Under the pieces are notes generated by a model that worked only from the letters and a program-made list of their open reading frames with translations, searched no databases and was not told the DNA's origin. Source: Bacillus subtilis (lineage in GTDB: Bacteria > Bacillota > Bacilli > Bacillales > Bacillaceae_C). From it: a DNA stretch of 62,315 bases. Below, piece after piece: positions 54,202-62,315 of this stretch. The DNA is taken from positions 1 through 62,315 of the forward strand of contig NZ_VTQV01000024.1 in the NCBI RefSeq assembly GCF_008764245.1, written 5' to 3'. Position 1 is the stretch's first letter, and every line of letters begins with the position of its first letter. Made by a program: the position numbers and the translations under genes.

Positions 54202-55566
54202 TTAACCAACCTTATTTTCTAGTTCCGTAGGGTGATGAGGAGATTTCGTGATTTTATCAAAGCTCCCATATTTCTCTTGGACTAGTAAGAAGGCGATTCC
54301 TCCGAGAATACTTGGGATGGCGAATGCCATAAAGGCACTTTGCGGGGCAACATTTGTCGCAAGTAAGAGCCCAATGATCACAGGGGCTAATATCGCTCCT
54401 ATGCGCCCAATTCCAACTGTCACGCTAAGCCCGGTTGCACGGATTTCACGTGGATAAAATTCGGAAATATAAGGGTTGACCAAATTTTGTGTTCCGCCTG
54501 TGCATGCGCCGCCAAGAGCAATCAATCCATATAATAGCAGTGTATGAGATGCCATGCTAAGGGAAACAAAGCAAAAAGCTCCAACTAAGAACATGCATAA
54601 TAGTACTTTTCGATGGCCAAGTCGTTCAACAAAGATTCCACCGAGTAAGGATCCCCCAATTTGACCAACGGCCAATACAAGATTAAAGGATAGACTGGAA
54701 GTAATGCCGAAGCCCGATTCCTGCATGATTTTGGGTAGCCAAGTATTTAAACCATAAATCATAAGCAGACAGCTGAAGACAGCCACCCAGAAGGCCAATG
54801 TACTGACAAGGCGATTGTCGGTAAAGAGTTTTTTCACAGGCAATCCTTTTGCTTGTTCTTGAACAGTCGCATATTCAAAATCGTCTGTTGCTTGATAATC
54901 GCCTTTCGGATCGATTTTGTTAAGGATGGTGGCGATTTTGTCCCCTTGTTTCCGCAGAATCGAATACGATAAAGATTCGGGAAATTGCTTGAGAAAAAAT
55001 GGCAAAGTTAACAAAGGAATAATGCCTAGCCAATACAGAAATCTCCATCCGAGACTTTCCATAGCATACATGCCAATCAGGGAGGCCAAAATCCCACCGA
55101 TTGAATAGCCACAATACATGAGCGCAACCGTCAATGCCCGATTCTTCTTTGGAGAATATTCTGTCATGACAGCAATCACGGCGGGCATCAATCCACCCAT
55201 TCCAAGAGCGGAAATAAAGCGCATAATCGTGAAAACTGCCTCATTGGGAGCTAAACCAGCTAATAAAGAGAACAAACTGAATAACACCATGCAAATGGCT
55301 AATATTTTTTTTCGGCCGATGAGATCGGATAGGGAACCGAGTACAAAGGAACCAATCATCATCCCGACTAATGAATAGCTGCCAATCGCTCCCGCTTCTA
55401 CAGTCGTTAACCCGAAATCATCCATCATAAAAGGCAATCCAATTCCGTAGAGAGCAATGTCAAACCCATCAAAAGCAATCGCATAAAAGCACCATAGAAA
55501 CACTAATAAATGAAATTTATTGAATTTACTCTCGGCTATAACTTGTGTAGTCTGAACAACGCGCAT
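54202..55566 (-). CDS. MFS transporter, aromatic acid:H+ symporter (AAHS)-like
   Basis: A 454-residue membrane protein with twelve membrane segments. FDGFDIALYGIGLPF in helix 1 and GSLSDLIGRKK in loop 2-3 are the AAHS signatures, as in PcaK and BenK. ATG follows AAAGGAG. It likely imports an aromatic or related organic acid by proton symport; no aromatic catabolic gene is nearby, so its substrate remains open. A terminator separates it from the metE-like gene. Confidence 0.85.
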   Translation of the reverse strand: MRVVQTTQVIAESKFNKFHLLVFLWCFYAIAFDGFDIALYGIGLPFMMDDFGLTTVEAGAIGSYSLVGMMIGSFVLGSLSDLIGRKKILAICMVLFSLFSLLAGLAPNEAVFTIMRFISALGMGGLMPAVIAVMTEYSPKKNRALTVALMYCGYSIGGILASLIGMYAMESLGWRFLYWLGIIPLLTLPFFLKQFPESLSYSILRKQGDKIATILNKIDPKGDYQATDDFEYATVQEQAKGLPVKKLFTDNRLVSTLAFWVAVFSCLLMIYGLNTWLPKIMQESGFGITSSLSFNLVLAVGQIGGSLLGGIFVERLGHRKVLLCMFLVGAFCFVSLSMASHTLLLYGLIALGGACTGGTQNLVNPYISEFYPREIRATGLSVTVGIGRIGAILAPVIIGLLLATNVAPQSAFMAFAIPSILGGIAFLLVQEKYGSFDKITKSPHHPTELENKVG

Positions 55567-55664
55567 TTCAATCTCCTTTCGTGAAGGTGTTTAAATATTA
55601 CAAAAATTTTGTTGAGAAAGTGCTTTGCCAAAGCGGCAATTCCTCAGGTTTACATGAGAGAGGG

Positions 55665-55694
55665 GAGAACGGCTGAATCCCCTTCGCCGTTCTC
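55665..55694. terminator. Terminator-type hairpin upstream of the MFS gene
   Basis: GAGAACGGC and GCCGTTCTC form a perfect 9-base stem. It lies downstream of the metE-like gene and upstream of the MFS gene on the minus strand. A second, weaker stem GCAGGA/TCCTGC lies at 55771-55815. Confidence 0.55.
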
Positions 55695-55824
55695 TTCTCA
55701 TCAGAGTGCTTGTCTACCTCAATTTTTCAAAGATGAGTTGCAACCATATTAGCGCCGGTCTTAAGGAAACAGCAGGATGCACATTTACCAAAGTTGAGAT
55801 TAGAGCGTCCTGCTTGCACTTTTG

Positions 55825-56925
55825 TTATTTCCAAACCTCTTCAGCAATTTCTACTACATAACGAAGCTTTTCCCATTGTTCTTCTTCAGTCAACAGATTT
55901 CCCTCTTCGGTCGAGGCAAATCCACATTGAGGACTTAGAGAGAGTTGGCTAAGATCAACGAATTGAGAGGCTTCTTCTATTCTTCTTATAATCTCTTCTT
56001 TGGGCTCTAGCTTCCCATGCTTTGAAGTAATCAATCCTAGAACGATATTTAAATCCGAGCGATTGACGAAGCGTAGGGGCTCAAATCCGCCTGCTCGGTC
56101 ATTGTCATATTCTAAAAAGAATCCGTCGATATTTAAATGGCCGAATAATGGCTCTGCCACTGGTTCATATCCCCCCGAAGAAATCCATGTAGAACGGAAA
56201 TTTCCACGACAAATATGCATGGTTACTTTTAAGTCGTCCGGACGATCGGTTACCGCTTTGTTTAATGTATCAAGGTACATTTTAATTAAGTATTCGGGGT
56301 CTTTCCCTTTGGCGCGCAATTGTTCCTTTTGTTCTTCTGAACATAGATAGGCCCAAGCCGTATCATCTAATTGGAGGTAGCGGCAGCCAGCATCATAAAA
56401 GGCTTTTATCCCTTTTTTATAAGCTTTTGCCAGATCATCAAAGAATTCTTCTTCGTCTGGATAGACAACGGAGTCCACTTCACCACGAAAATGCAGCATA
56501 CTCGGACTTGGAATCGTAAATTTCGCAACATGATCTCCAGCTATTTTATGGAGGAACTTATAATCATCTAGCATAGGATGATGTTCGAAGTCTAATTTAT
56601 TTGTCACTTTAATTGCGCGCGATCTAGTCTGTTGTTGTTGAAATTGGATTCCACTTCCTGCCCAATAGCCTTCAACCCCGACTAAATTTTCTAAGAAATC
56701 GAAATGCCACCAAGCTCTGCGAAATTCACCATCTGTCACGGCTCGAAGACCGACCTCTTTTTGTTTCTTGACAATTCTCTCGATTTCACTATCTTCAATA
56801 GCACGTAGTTGCTCTGGTGTAATTTCCCCAGCAGCTTTCTGTAAGCGTGCGTTTTTAATTGTTTCGGTTCTTAATAAGCTACCAACTTGGTCGGCACGGA
56901 AAATCGTTGTCGTTTTTGTTTGCAT
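55825..56925 (-). CDS. MetE C-terminal-like (cobalamin-independent methionine synthase family) methyltransferase
   Basis: A 366-residue protein resembling B. subtilis YxjG/YxjH. FRADQVGSLLR opens it, the zinc ligands are expected in MHICRGN and LSPQCGF, and YLQLDDTAWAYLC is a family mark. Only the catalytic barrel is present, without the MetE N-terminal half. It moves a methyl group to homocysteine or a related thiol. ATG 56925 follows AAAGGGG. The divergent LysR gene probably regulates it. Confidence 0.88.
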   Translation of the reverse strand: MQTKTTTIFRADQVGSLLRTETIKNARLQKAAGEITPEQLRAIEDSEIERIVKKQKEVGLRAVTDGEFRRAWWHFDFLENLVGVEGYWAGSGIQFQQQQTRSRAIKVTNKLDFEHHPMLDDYKFLHKIAGDHVAKFTIPSPSMLHFRGEVDSVVYPDEEEFFDDLAKAYKKGIKAFYDAGCRYLQLDDTAWAYLCSEEQKEQLRAKGKDPEYLIKMYLDTLNKAVTDRPDDLKVTMHICRGNFRSTWISSGGYEPVAEPLFGHLNIDGFFLEYDNDRAGGFEPLRFVNRSDLNIVLGLITSKHGKLEPKEEIIRRIEEASQFVDLSQLSLSPQCGFASTEEGNLLTEEEQWEKLRYVVEIAEEVWK

Positions 56926-57037
56926 GAAAATCCCCCTTTTCCTCATGGTTAAAAATTTAAAATAAATCTTTTTAATGGAATATATTGAATCTTATCATGA
57001 GAACGTATTATAGTGTAACTGAAAAAAGATATAGTTG

Positions 57038-57058
57038 GTTATAACCTGGGGCTATAAC
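57038..57058. promoter_or_regulatory. Candidate LysR operator
   Basis: GTTATA, 9 bases, TATAAC: a dyad in the divergent gap between the metE-like and LysR genes, of the form expected for LysR-type boxes. Confidence 0.5.
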
Positions 57059-57186
57059 AAATATTGACGACTTCTTTCCATTTGTCTCTTTGAACGGCTT
57101 GCCCAGCTTCATATTTCCATCTATGATGAGTTTAAGAGAGTTTTCGAATGGATAAAATACAGTCTTGAACAATGAGGGACGATAGA

Positions 57187-58095
57187 ATGAATTTACAACA
57201 ATTAAAATATGTGATTGAAATTGTCAGAAGCGGCTCTATGAATGAGGCAGCGCGTAGACTCTATATTTCGCAGCCTAGCTTGTCAAAGGCGATCAAAAAT
57301 CTTGAAGAAGAATTAGGTAAAACGATTTTTACCAGGACGTCAACAGGCATTACCCTTTCACCGGATGGGGCAGAGTTTCTTGGCTATGCCAGGCAAGTAG
57401 TGGAACAGGTAGAACTTTTAGAGCGCCGTTATTTTAATACGGCTCCTTCGCCGCAACTTTTTTCAGTCTCGACACAGCATTATGCCTTTGCGGTAAATGC
57501 TCTTGTCGAAATGATCAAAAAGCATGGTTCCGATAAATATCAATTTACGATGAGAGAAACGCGAACGTATGAAATTATAGAGGATGTTAAAACGTTACGG
57601 AGTGAAATCGGTATTTTATATGTTAGTTTGTTTAATGAAAAAGTGATGATGCAACTGTTAAAGGAAGAAGGACTGGAGTTTAATCTGCTTTTTAAAGCTT
57701 CACCTCATATTTTTGTGAGCTCACAAAATCCACTGGCGAATCGCTCATCTGTGACATTAGAGGATTTAGAAGACTACCCGCGTCTTACTTTTGAACAAGG
57801 GGAATATAATTCGTTCTATTACTCGGAGGAGATTTTCAGTACAATCCCTAGCAAAAAAAGCATCCAGGTCAGTGACCGCGCCACGTTATTTAATCTGTTA
57901 ATTGGACTGAACGGTTATACCATTTCAACAGGCATCTTAAGCGCCGATCTTAATGGTTCCAATATCATATCTGTCCCGCTAGAGGAAGGAGAAGTCATCT
58001 CTGTTGGCTGGATCGTCCACAAAAAAGCTCAACTAAGCCGCATGGCCAAGCTGTATTTAGAAGAACTGGAACGGATTATTGAATTTTATGTCTAA
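57187..58095 (+). CDS. LysR-family transcriptional regulator
   Basis: A 302-residue protein. The winged helix at 1-60 reads MNLQQLKYVIEIVRSG and RLYISQPSLSKAIKNLEEEL; the remainder is a LysR effector-binding domain. ATG 57187 has GAGGGA 7 bases upstream, better than ATG 57172. It is divergent from the metE-like gene, so sulfur or methyl metabolism is a reasonable guess for its signal. Confidence 0.9.
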   Translation: MNLQQLKYVIEIVRSGSMNEAARRLYISQPSLSKAIKNLEEELGKTIFTRTSTGITLSPDGAEFLGYARQVVEQVELLERRYFNTAPSPQLFSVSTQHYAFAVNALVEMIKKHGSDKYQFTMRETRTYEIIEDVKTLRSEIGILYVSLFNEKVMMQLLKEEGLEFNLLFKASPHIFVSSQNPLANRSSVTLEDLEDYPRLTFEQGEYNSFYYSEEIFSTIPSKKSIQVSDRATLFNLLIGLNGYTISTGILSADLNGSNIISVPLEEGEVISVGWIVHKKAQLSRMAKLYLEELERIIEFYV

Positions 58096-58097
58096 GA

Positions 58098-58201
58098 CCG
58101 TCCCCGAAAAGGTGGAAATATCAGAAAAGTGGGACAGCGAAGATCGTGGCCGTCCCCGAAAAGGTGAAAATCTCAGAAAAGAGGGAGAGCGGAGGTAAGG
58201 G
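58098..58201 (+). repeat. Two tandem copies of a 52-base repeat
   Basis: CCGTCCCCGAAAAGGTG begins at 58098 and again at 58150. The second half, RTCAGAAAAGNGGGANAGCG, is also kept. It starts directly after the LysR stop and ends just before the lipoprotein promoter region. Confidence 0.8.
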
Positions 58202-58245
58202 ACCCTTTATGGTTAGGAACAATAAATCTGAACAGGAGGAGCTTC

Positions 58246-58809
58246 GTGAATCGATCATTCTCAATCTTACTTTTGTTACTTGTTATTCTGGTAGCTGGCT
58301 GTCAGTCATCTTCTCAAATTGATGCGAAGGAATTGGAAAAGTATAAGGTACAACAAACGGAAGATGAGGTGAAGCAGGGGGATTTTATCTTTCGGCTAGT
58401 GAGTGAAAAAGGGGAATACCGTCAAGATGAGGAAGTAAAGCTATATGGGGAAATCGAATATATTGGTGAAAAAGAGGAAGTCTCTATTGTCCATTCTGCC
58501 TCTGCCATTCTATTCTTGCTGGAAGAGAAAGTACGTGGTTATCACATTGAAAGTAGTGTTCAAGAAATCGGTGTGACAACAAAATTGAAAAAGGGAGAGC
58601 CTTATCGCGAAAATTACGTAAAGAAGGCGGAAGTGATTTTTGAAGAAGATCCATCCTATCAAAAATTTGTAGATTACTTTTTGGAAGGAAGGGGCTTTCC
58701 AACTGGCTATTATAAGGTAAATGGATATACCGACTTTTTTGTAAAGTCGGAAGATGAGGGGGAACACATTAATATAGAAGCGAATGTTGATTTTAAGGTT
58801 ATAGAATAA
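58246..58809 (+). CDS. Lipoprotein of unknown function
   Basis: A 187-residue lipoprotein: Leu-rich signal with lipobox LVAGC, then a soluble domain (about 40-185) rich in Glu, Lys and Tyr, with beta-strand character. FRLVSEKGEYRQDEEVKLYGEIEY resembles a bacterial Ig-like fold of surface lipoproteins (BsuPI-like), though this is uncertain. The start is GTG after AGGAGGAG. It is close to the UbiB-like gene and may be cotranscribed. Confidence 0.75.
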   Translation: MNRSFSILLLLLVILVAGCQSSSQIDAKELEKYKVQQTEDEVKQGDFIFRLVSEKGEYRQDEEVKLYGEIEYIGEKEEVSIVHSASAILFLLEEKVRGYHIESSVQEIGVTTKLKKGEPYRENYVKKAEVIFEEDPSYQKFVDYFLEGRGFPTGYYKVNGYTDFFVKSEDEGEHINIEANVDFKVIE

Positions 58810-58914
58810 AGACCAGCTTTGTTTCACGATCTTGTCTATGATGTGAGTAATGAATTGCAATTTAACAGCCGGTTTGCGATTTCGATTCCATTTTTTCAGA
58901 GAAGAGGGGTCAAG

Positions 58915-60525
58915 ATGAAAACCAAAAATAAATTTAATCGGATGTTCAGGGTACTATCTTTTTTCCTTATCACTTTTATGCAAATTTACTGGTATAAAAT
59001 CAGTAGGAAGTCTGAAGCGGATTGGGAAAAACTATGGGGTGATATTGGGAAAAGGTTTCGACATTTACTTTTTGAATTAGAAGGTTTGCTTATTAAAGTA
59101 GGACAGATTATTAGCACCCGTGCAGATCTGTTGCCACCAGCCTTTATTAAAGAAATAGAAGATCTTACCGATCACGTTCCCCCTTCCGAATGGAGTGAAA
59201 TTCAAGAGGTGCTTGAAACAGAATGGGGAAATCGTTATAAAGAAAAGTTGCTTTCGATTGAAAAAGAGGCGATTGCCTCTGCATCGATTGGCGAAGTGTA
59301 TAGAGGTGTTCTAAAAAGCGGCTCCACAGTAGCGATTAAAGTACGTCGTCCTCATATACATTCCGTTGTTCAAACAGACTTCCGTACGCTAAGTATCGTG
59401 ATTTGGTTTACCAATCATTTTGCCCCCCTTCCTAAAGGGTTTATTAATTTGAAAGTCTTATTTTCCGAGCTAAAACAAGTGATTGAACGAGAACTTGACT
59501 TTTCAAAGGAGAAAGAAACACTTCTTTATTTTAGAGAACGTTTTAAAGATCTTGATAATGTTAAAATTCCTACCGTATATAAAGAGCTTAGTACGTCTAA
59601 AGTGTTGGTGATGGAATGGGTGGATGGGATAAAAATAACGGATGTTGAGGAGGTTGGAAAATTACCAATAACACGTAAGGAGTTGGCTCAGCGTCTTATT
59701 AAAGTGTTTCTTCCGCAATGGCTTGAGGCGGGTAAGTTCCATGCCGACCCGCACCCGGGGAACGTTCTTGTATCCAAGGAAGGGCACGTTATTTTGCTCG
59801 ACTTTGGCATGGCAGGGGAGATATCTAAAAATGATGCGTCCGCTTTTCAAAATTTAATTGAAAGTTTTTTAGCCAAAGATTATCCAAAAGCTGTTGATTG
59901 CCTGTCCCGTTTAGGATTCTTACTTCCCGAAGCGGATACAAGGATAATGGAAAGGCTATTAGCTGAGTGGATGACCTTCCAACCTACTCAATTAACAGAA
60001 ATGGATTTGATAGCTTTAAAACTTGAACTGAATGACATGATTCAAGCACTTCCCATTCAGATTCCTACTCGCTTTGTTTTTTTGGGGCGTTCTTTCGTGA
60101 CAATCGAAGGTATTATTCAGCATTTGGCACCAGACGAAGAACTTCTTGAGTTAGGCAAGTCTGTTTTTATGGAATGGCTCATGCATGCAGGGAATAAATG
60201 GTCCTTTATCTGGCAGTGGCTTCAGTCACAGCCAGTATTCAAGTTCTTTCATTCTGTAACGGAATTTTTGAAAGCACCACAGACATTCGAAAGAATAAAG
60301 GAGATCGAACAAAGAAGACAATTTCAATTTACAATCTACGAAAATCGTAAAAAACAGCTATTTCAATTAACCCTGTTTGGATTAGCAGCAATTGTTGTTG
60401 GAATATCCATATCTAACCCACTTGTCCTCAAACTTTCACTTGGACTATCCATCATTCCAGTTTTCGGATATATCATTACTAGTTATAAGCTGAAAAAATG
60501 GATGAAATACATGCCTGAAAAATGA
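58915..60525 (+). CDS. ABC1/UbiB-family atypical kinase-like protein
   Basis: A 536-residue protein. The KxGQ motif is LIKVGQIISTRADLLP, the Ala-rich nucleotide loop is ASASIGEVYRG, and HADPHPGNVL and LLDFGMAG are the catalytic and metal loops. The last 60 residues contain two hydrophobic membrane segments (about 475-520). The family is linked to quinone or isoprenoid lipid handling. ATG 58915 has GAGGGG 5 bases upstream; the longer frame from 58819 is rejected. Confidence 0.88.
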   Translation: MKTKNKFNRMFRVLSFFLITFMQIYWYKISRKSEADWEKLWGDIGKRFRHLLFELEGLLIKVGQIISTRADLLPPAFIKEIEDLTDHVPPSEWSEIQEVLETEWGNRYKEKLLSIEKEAIASASIGEVYRGVLKSGSTVAIKVRRPHIHSVVQTDFRTLSIVIWFTNHFAPLPKGFINLKVLFSELKQVIERELDFSKEKETLLYFRERFKDLDNVKIPTVYKELSTSKVLVMEWVDGIKITDVEEVGKLPITRKELAQRLIKVFLPQWLEAGKFHADPHPGNVLVSKEGHVILLDFGMAGEISKNDASAFQNLIESFLAKDYPKAVDCLSRLGFLLPEADTRIMERLLAEWMTFQPTQLTEMDLIALKLELNDMIQALPIQIPTRFVFLGRSFVTIEGIIQHLAPDEELLELGKSVFMEWLMHAGNKWSFIWQWLQSQPVFKFFHSVTEFLKAPQTFERIKEIEQRRQFQFTIYENRKKQLFQLTLFGLAAIVVGISISNPLVLKLSLGLSIIPVFGYIITSYKLKKWMKYMPEK

Positions 60526-60532
60526 AAATAGG

Positions 60533-60568
60533 GGACAGGTGCCCTCTATGATAAAGTGAGGCCTGTCC
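60533..60568. terminator. Hairpin between convergent genes
   Basis: GGACAGG pairs with CCTGTCC, and an inner CCTC with GAGG. Confidence 0.65.
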
Positions 60569-60571
60569 ACT

Positions 60572-61993
60572 TCAAACTAATTCACATCTTTGCAAGGTGA
60601 GGTAGGCGTTCGTTGAAATAAGGTCTTTGCTGTCCTTTTTTAAGACCGTGACATAGGGTTGCTTTTTTTCGACATGATCCCATATTCCGTGTGGAACATG
60701 CCGTTCACAAACGAGAGTGATCTCCGAACGGCTCATTTTTCCTTTTAACACTTCATAGCTTTCTTCATAGGGATTATGGAGTTCTACTAAACAGCCATGC
60801 TGCTCTAGTCTAGTTTTATACTCACTTAAAAAGCGCGAACCGATGATTAGAATCTTGAATTGACCGAAATAGGCATATTTTTTTGGCGATTTGGTTTTCA
60901 CTTCTTGTGTTTCTGCTTTGTGAATAGGTTCGGCAACTCTCACCGGATAACACTCCGTTATCGTCGCTTTTTCGTTTTGGATTCTAGCTTTGACCGGGGC
61001 ATCTGTTTCTAACGGTTGTTTGCTCGAGTTTTCCTTAACAGGATATGTTTGAACGCTATCATTTTCAGTAATATCAACAAAGACCCAATCATCATGCGTT
61101 TGCGTTACATATCCGAGTCTTTCATGTGCGTGACGATTATGTCTGTTCTTAATCTTATATAAATATTGGCGCCTTTTTACATGATGGTTAAGCAAATTGA
61201 CACGCCGCATATAGAGATAGAATATATTGTGGCGACCACGATAAAAATGCTGGAGATTGTCTGTTGAAATAAAATTTTCTAGCAGTCTGAATAAATCGGG
61301 TAAATCCTCATTGGTCAAGTGTTGCTTCATATATTTCATTAAAAACATGGGGTTTTTTACTGTTTTCTCTTCCATATTTCGATAAACTTGTAATTCTGCC
61401 TGTAAATCGGTGACTTCCTTCTTTAAATGACCGTATTCTTCATGAGATAGTAAATCATAGTTCTTTAACTTTTGACGTAAAGAGGTATTGGATTCTTTTA
61501 GTTGTTTAACCTGATTGGAAAGCTCCAACATTTTCCTTCCGGCTCTTTGTCCACGTTCCTTTTCTGCTTCCATTTGGGTAAGGGAATGTGCTAATTTTGC
61601 TGTTTTCTCTCGTTCCTCCGTAACCAAACCCTCAAGTTGCTTTATTTTTTCCTTGAGATGTTCTATTTCTGAAACCTGCTCCGTTATTCTCCAATTTTCA
61701 TATTTCAATTGCCTGATTGTCTCATCGGATCGTCTTATCTTCTGCTGCAACTCTTTAACGGCCTGTTTTTCTTGCATTAATTTCCTTTGTGCACTTTGTA
61801 CTTCCTTTTTTTGCTTTTTGCGGAGCTTCTTCTCTTTTTCTAATTGCTCGATTGTTATATTGGAGGAGGGAGCTGGTTGTTTGGTTGGTGTGTCTTTTAT
61901 CTGGTCCATAAATTGGGCGTTCATCTTCTCTTTTTGTTTCTTCCTTTGCTGCATAGCTTTTGCTCGCTGCTCTTGCAGTGTTTTACTATTCAA
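60572..61993 (-). CDS. Coiled-coil protein with DUF2325-like C-terminal domain
   Basis: A 473-residue protein. Residues about 1-210 are a long, charged coiled coil. A basic middle region (about 215-290) follows, then a Ser/Lys/Glu linker and a C-terminal Rossmann-like domain (about 378-473, FKILIIGSRFLSEYKTRLEQ) similar to DUF2325. The start is TTG after AAAGGGAGGG. Function unknown; the layout suggests a nucleic-acid-linked or structural role. Confidence 0.7.
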   Translation of the reverse strand: MNSKTLQEQRAKAMQQRKKQKEKMNAQFMDQIKDTPTKQPAPSSNITIEQLEKEKKLRKKQKKEVQSAQRKLMQEKQAVKELQQKIRRSDETIRQLKYENWRITEQVSEIEHLKEKIKQLEGLVTEEREKTAKLAHSLTQMEAEKERGQRAGRKMLELSNQVKQLKESNTSLRQKLKNYDLLSHEEYGHLKKEVTDLQAELQVYRNMEEKTVKNPMFLMKYMKQHLTNEDLPDLFRLLENFISTDNLQHFYRGRHNIFYLYMRRVNLLNHHVKRRQYLYKIKNRHNRHAHERLGYVTQTHDDWVFVDITENDSVQTYPVKENSSKQPLETDAPVKARIQNEKATITECYPVRVAEPIHKAETQEVKTKSPKKYAYFGQFKILIIGSRFLSEYKTRLEQHGCLVELHNPYEESYEVLKGKMSRSEITLVCERHVPHGIWDHVEKKQPYVTVLKKDSKDLISTNAYLTLQRCELV

Positions 61994-62035
61994 GCTACTG
62001 CCCTCCCTTTTGAACTAGAATATTTGAACAAAAAA

Positions 62036-62090
62036 GCGAAGGTGCAGTCCCCTTCAAAATGCGCCGCATTTAGTGGGGGTTAGCCTTCGC
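62036..62090. mobile_element. Terminal hairpin of an IS200/IS605-type element
   Basis: GCGAAGG (62036-62042) pairs with CCTTCGC (62084-62090), with inner GTCCCC/GGGGG and an innermost AAATGCG / CGCATTT hairpin. On the minus strand it is followed by TTTTTTG. It overlaps the end of the tnpA frame and probably marks that end of the element, recognised by TnpA as folded single-stranded DNA. Confidence 0.6.
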
Positions 62091-62315
62091 GGTCTTGATT
62101 TTCGATATATTCCTTTATTACTGATATCGGTGCTCCCCCTGTTGTAAGCAGAAGGTAGCTTTTACTCCAAAAATACGGTTTCCAATAATAGGGTTTAAGA
62201 TATTCCTCGAACTCTTTTCGTATATACCTGGAGGTCACGGTTTTAAAACTATTGACCGTGTTCGATAAATGAATTTGCGGAGGAGCATCAAATAATATAT
62301 GAAGATGGTCTTTTT
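62080..62315 (-). CDS. tnpA: IS200/IS605 family transposase TnpA, 5' part outside the window
   Basis: The C-terminal 77-78 codons of a Y1 transposase in reverse orientation. DHLHILFDAPPQIHLS, VNSFKTVTSRYIRKEF and the end GGAPISVIKEYIENQ are characteristic. The first His of an HxH-type metal motif is at DHLH. The catalytic Tyr is expected near YIENQ. The gene runs off the right edge of the window, so it is not possible to tell if it is intact. Confidence 0.85.
   Translation of the reverse strand, partial: KDHLHILFDAPPQIHLSNTVNSFKTVTSRYIRKEFEEYLKPYYWKPYFWSKSYLLLTTGGAPISVIKEYIENQDREG

Noticed and set aside
56926-57186. S-box (SAM) riboswitch before the metE-like gene
   Set aside because: B. 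subtilis yxjG/yxjH have one, but the 260-base gap here shows no S-box core; a LysR-type dyad is found instead.

Overview
This window looks like part of the chromosome of an endospore-forming Bacillaceae. It is AT-rich, has strong AGGAGG-type ribosome binding sites with many TTG and GTG starts, carries a CotF-family spore coat gene and a ywbE homologue, and its sugar importers lack their own ATPase, as is usual in Bacillus. No rRNA, tRNA, CRISPR array or prophage was seen.

Positions about 500-32700 form a Gram-positive polysaccharide utilisation region. Two large secreted enzymes are present: a PL11-type rhamnogalacturonan lyase and a 1370-residue GH43 protein with four CBM6-like modules. Both end in the same FIMAH-like domain. 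Everything else in the region that acts on sugar lacks a signal peptide and is presumably cytoplasmic: two near-identical GH2 enzymes (plus a decayed third copy), a GH43-LamG protein, a GH43 arabinosidase-like protein, and four different Cys-type sulfatases. Two ABC importers (MalEFG-like at 8616-11748 and LplABC-like at 28069-31611) would bring the oligosaccharides in. Local regulators are an ArsR-type protein with a beta-sandwich domain and an AraC-type protein. Direct repeats of CTAACAA recur upstream of the sulfatase operon, the LplABC operon and the last GH43 gene, so these probably form one AraC regulon. The gene set suggests lyase cutting outside the cell, import, then desulfation and trimming inside. 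The substrate is probably a sulfated pectin-like or algal glycan, but this is an inference.

Positions 32950-42850 form a second catabolic unit: a third CUT1 importer, an unusual regulator (sensor, GGDEF-like palm domain and winged helix) and a four-gene operon (NAD-dependent epimerase/dehydrogenase, DapA-like aldolase, MDR dehydrogenase, FAD oxidoreductase). The importer and enzyme operon promoters share an AGACTTGTCT palindrome over the -35 box with identical geometry, which ties the two together. The substrate is unknown.

Positions 43000-62315 are more ordinary accessory and housekeeping genes: a PgeF-like laccase-domain protein, an RbsBAC-like CUT2 importer, an Axe2-like acetylesterase, a Gfo/Idh/MocA oxidoreductase, a beta-CASP nuclease-like protein with a duplicated C-terminal module, an AAHS-type MFS transporter, a MetE-like methyltransferase with a divergent LysR regulator, a lipoprotein, a UbiB-like kinase and a coiled-coil protein with a DUF2325-like tail. 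The window ends inside an IS200/IS605 tnpA. All assignments come from reading the sequence; no database search was run.
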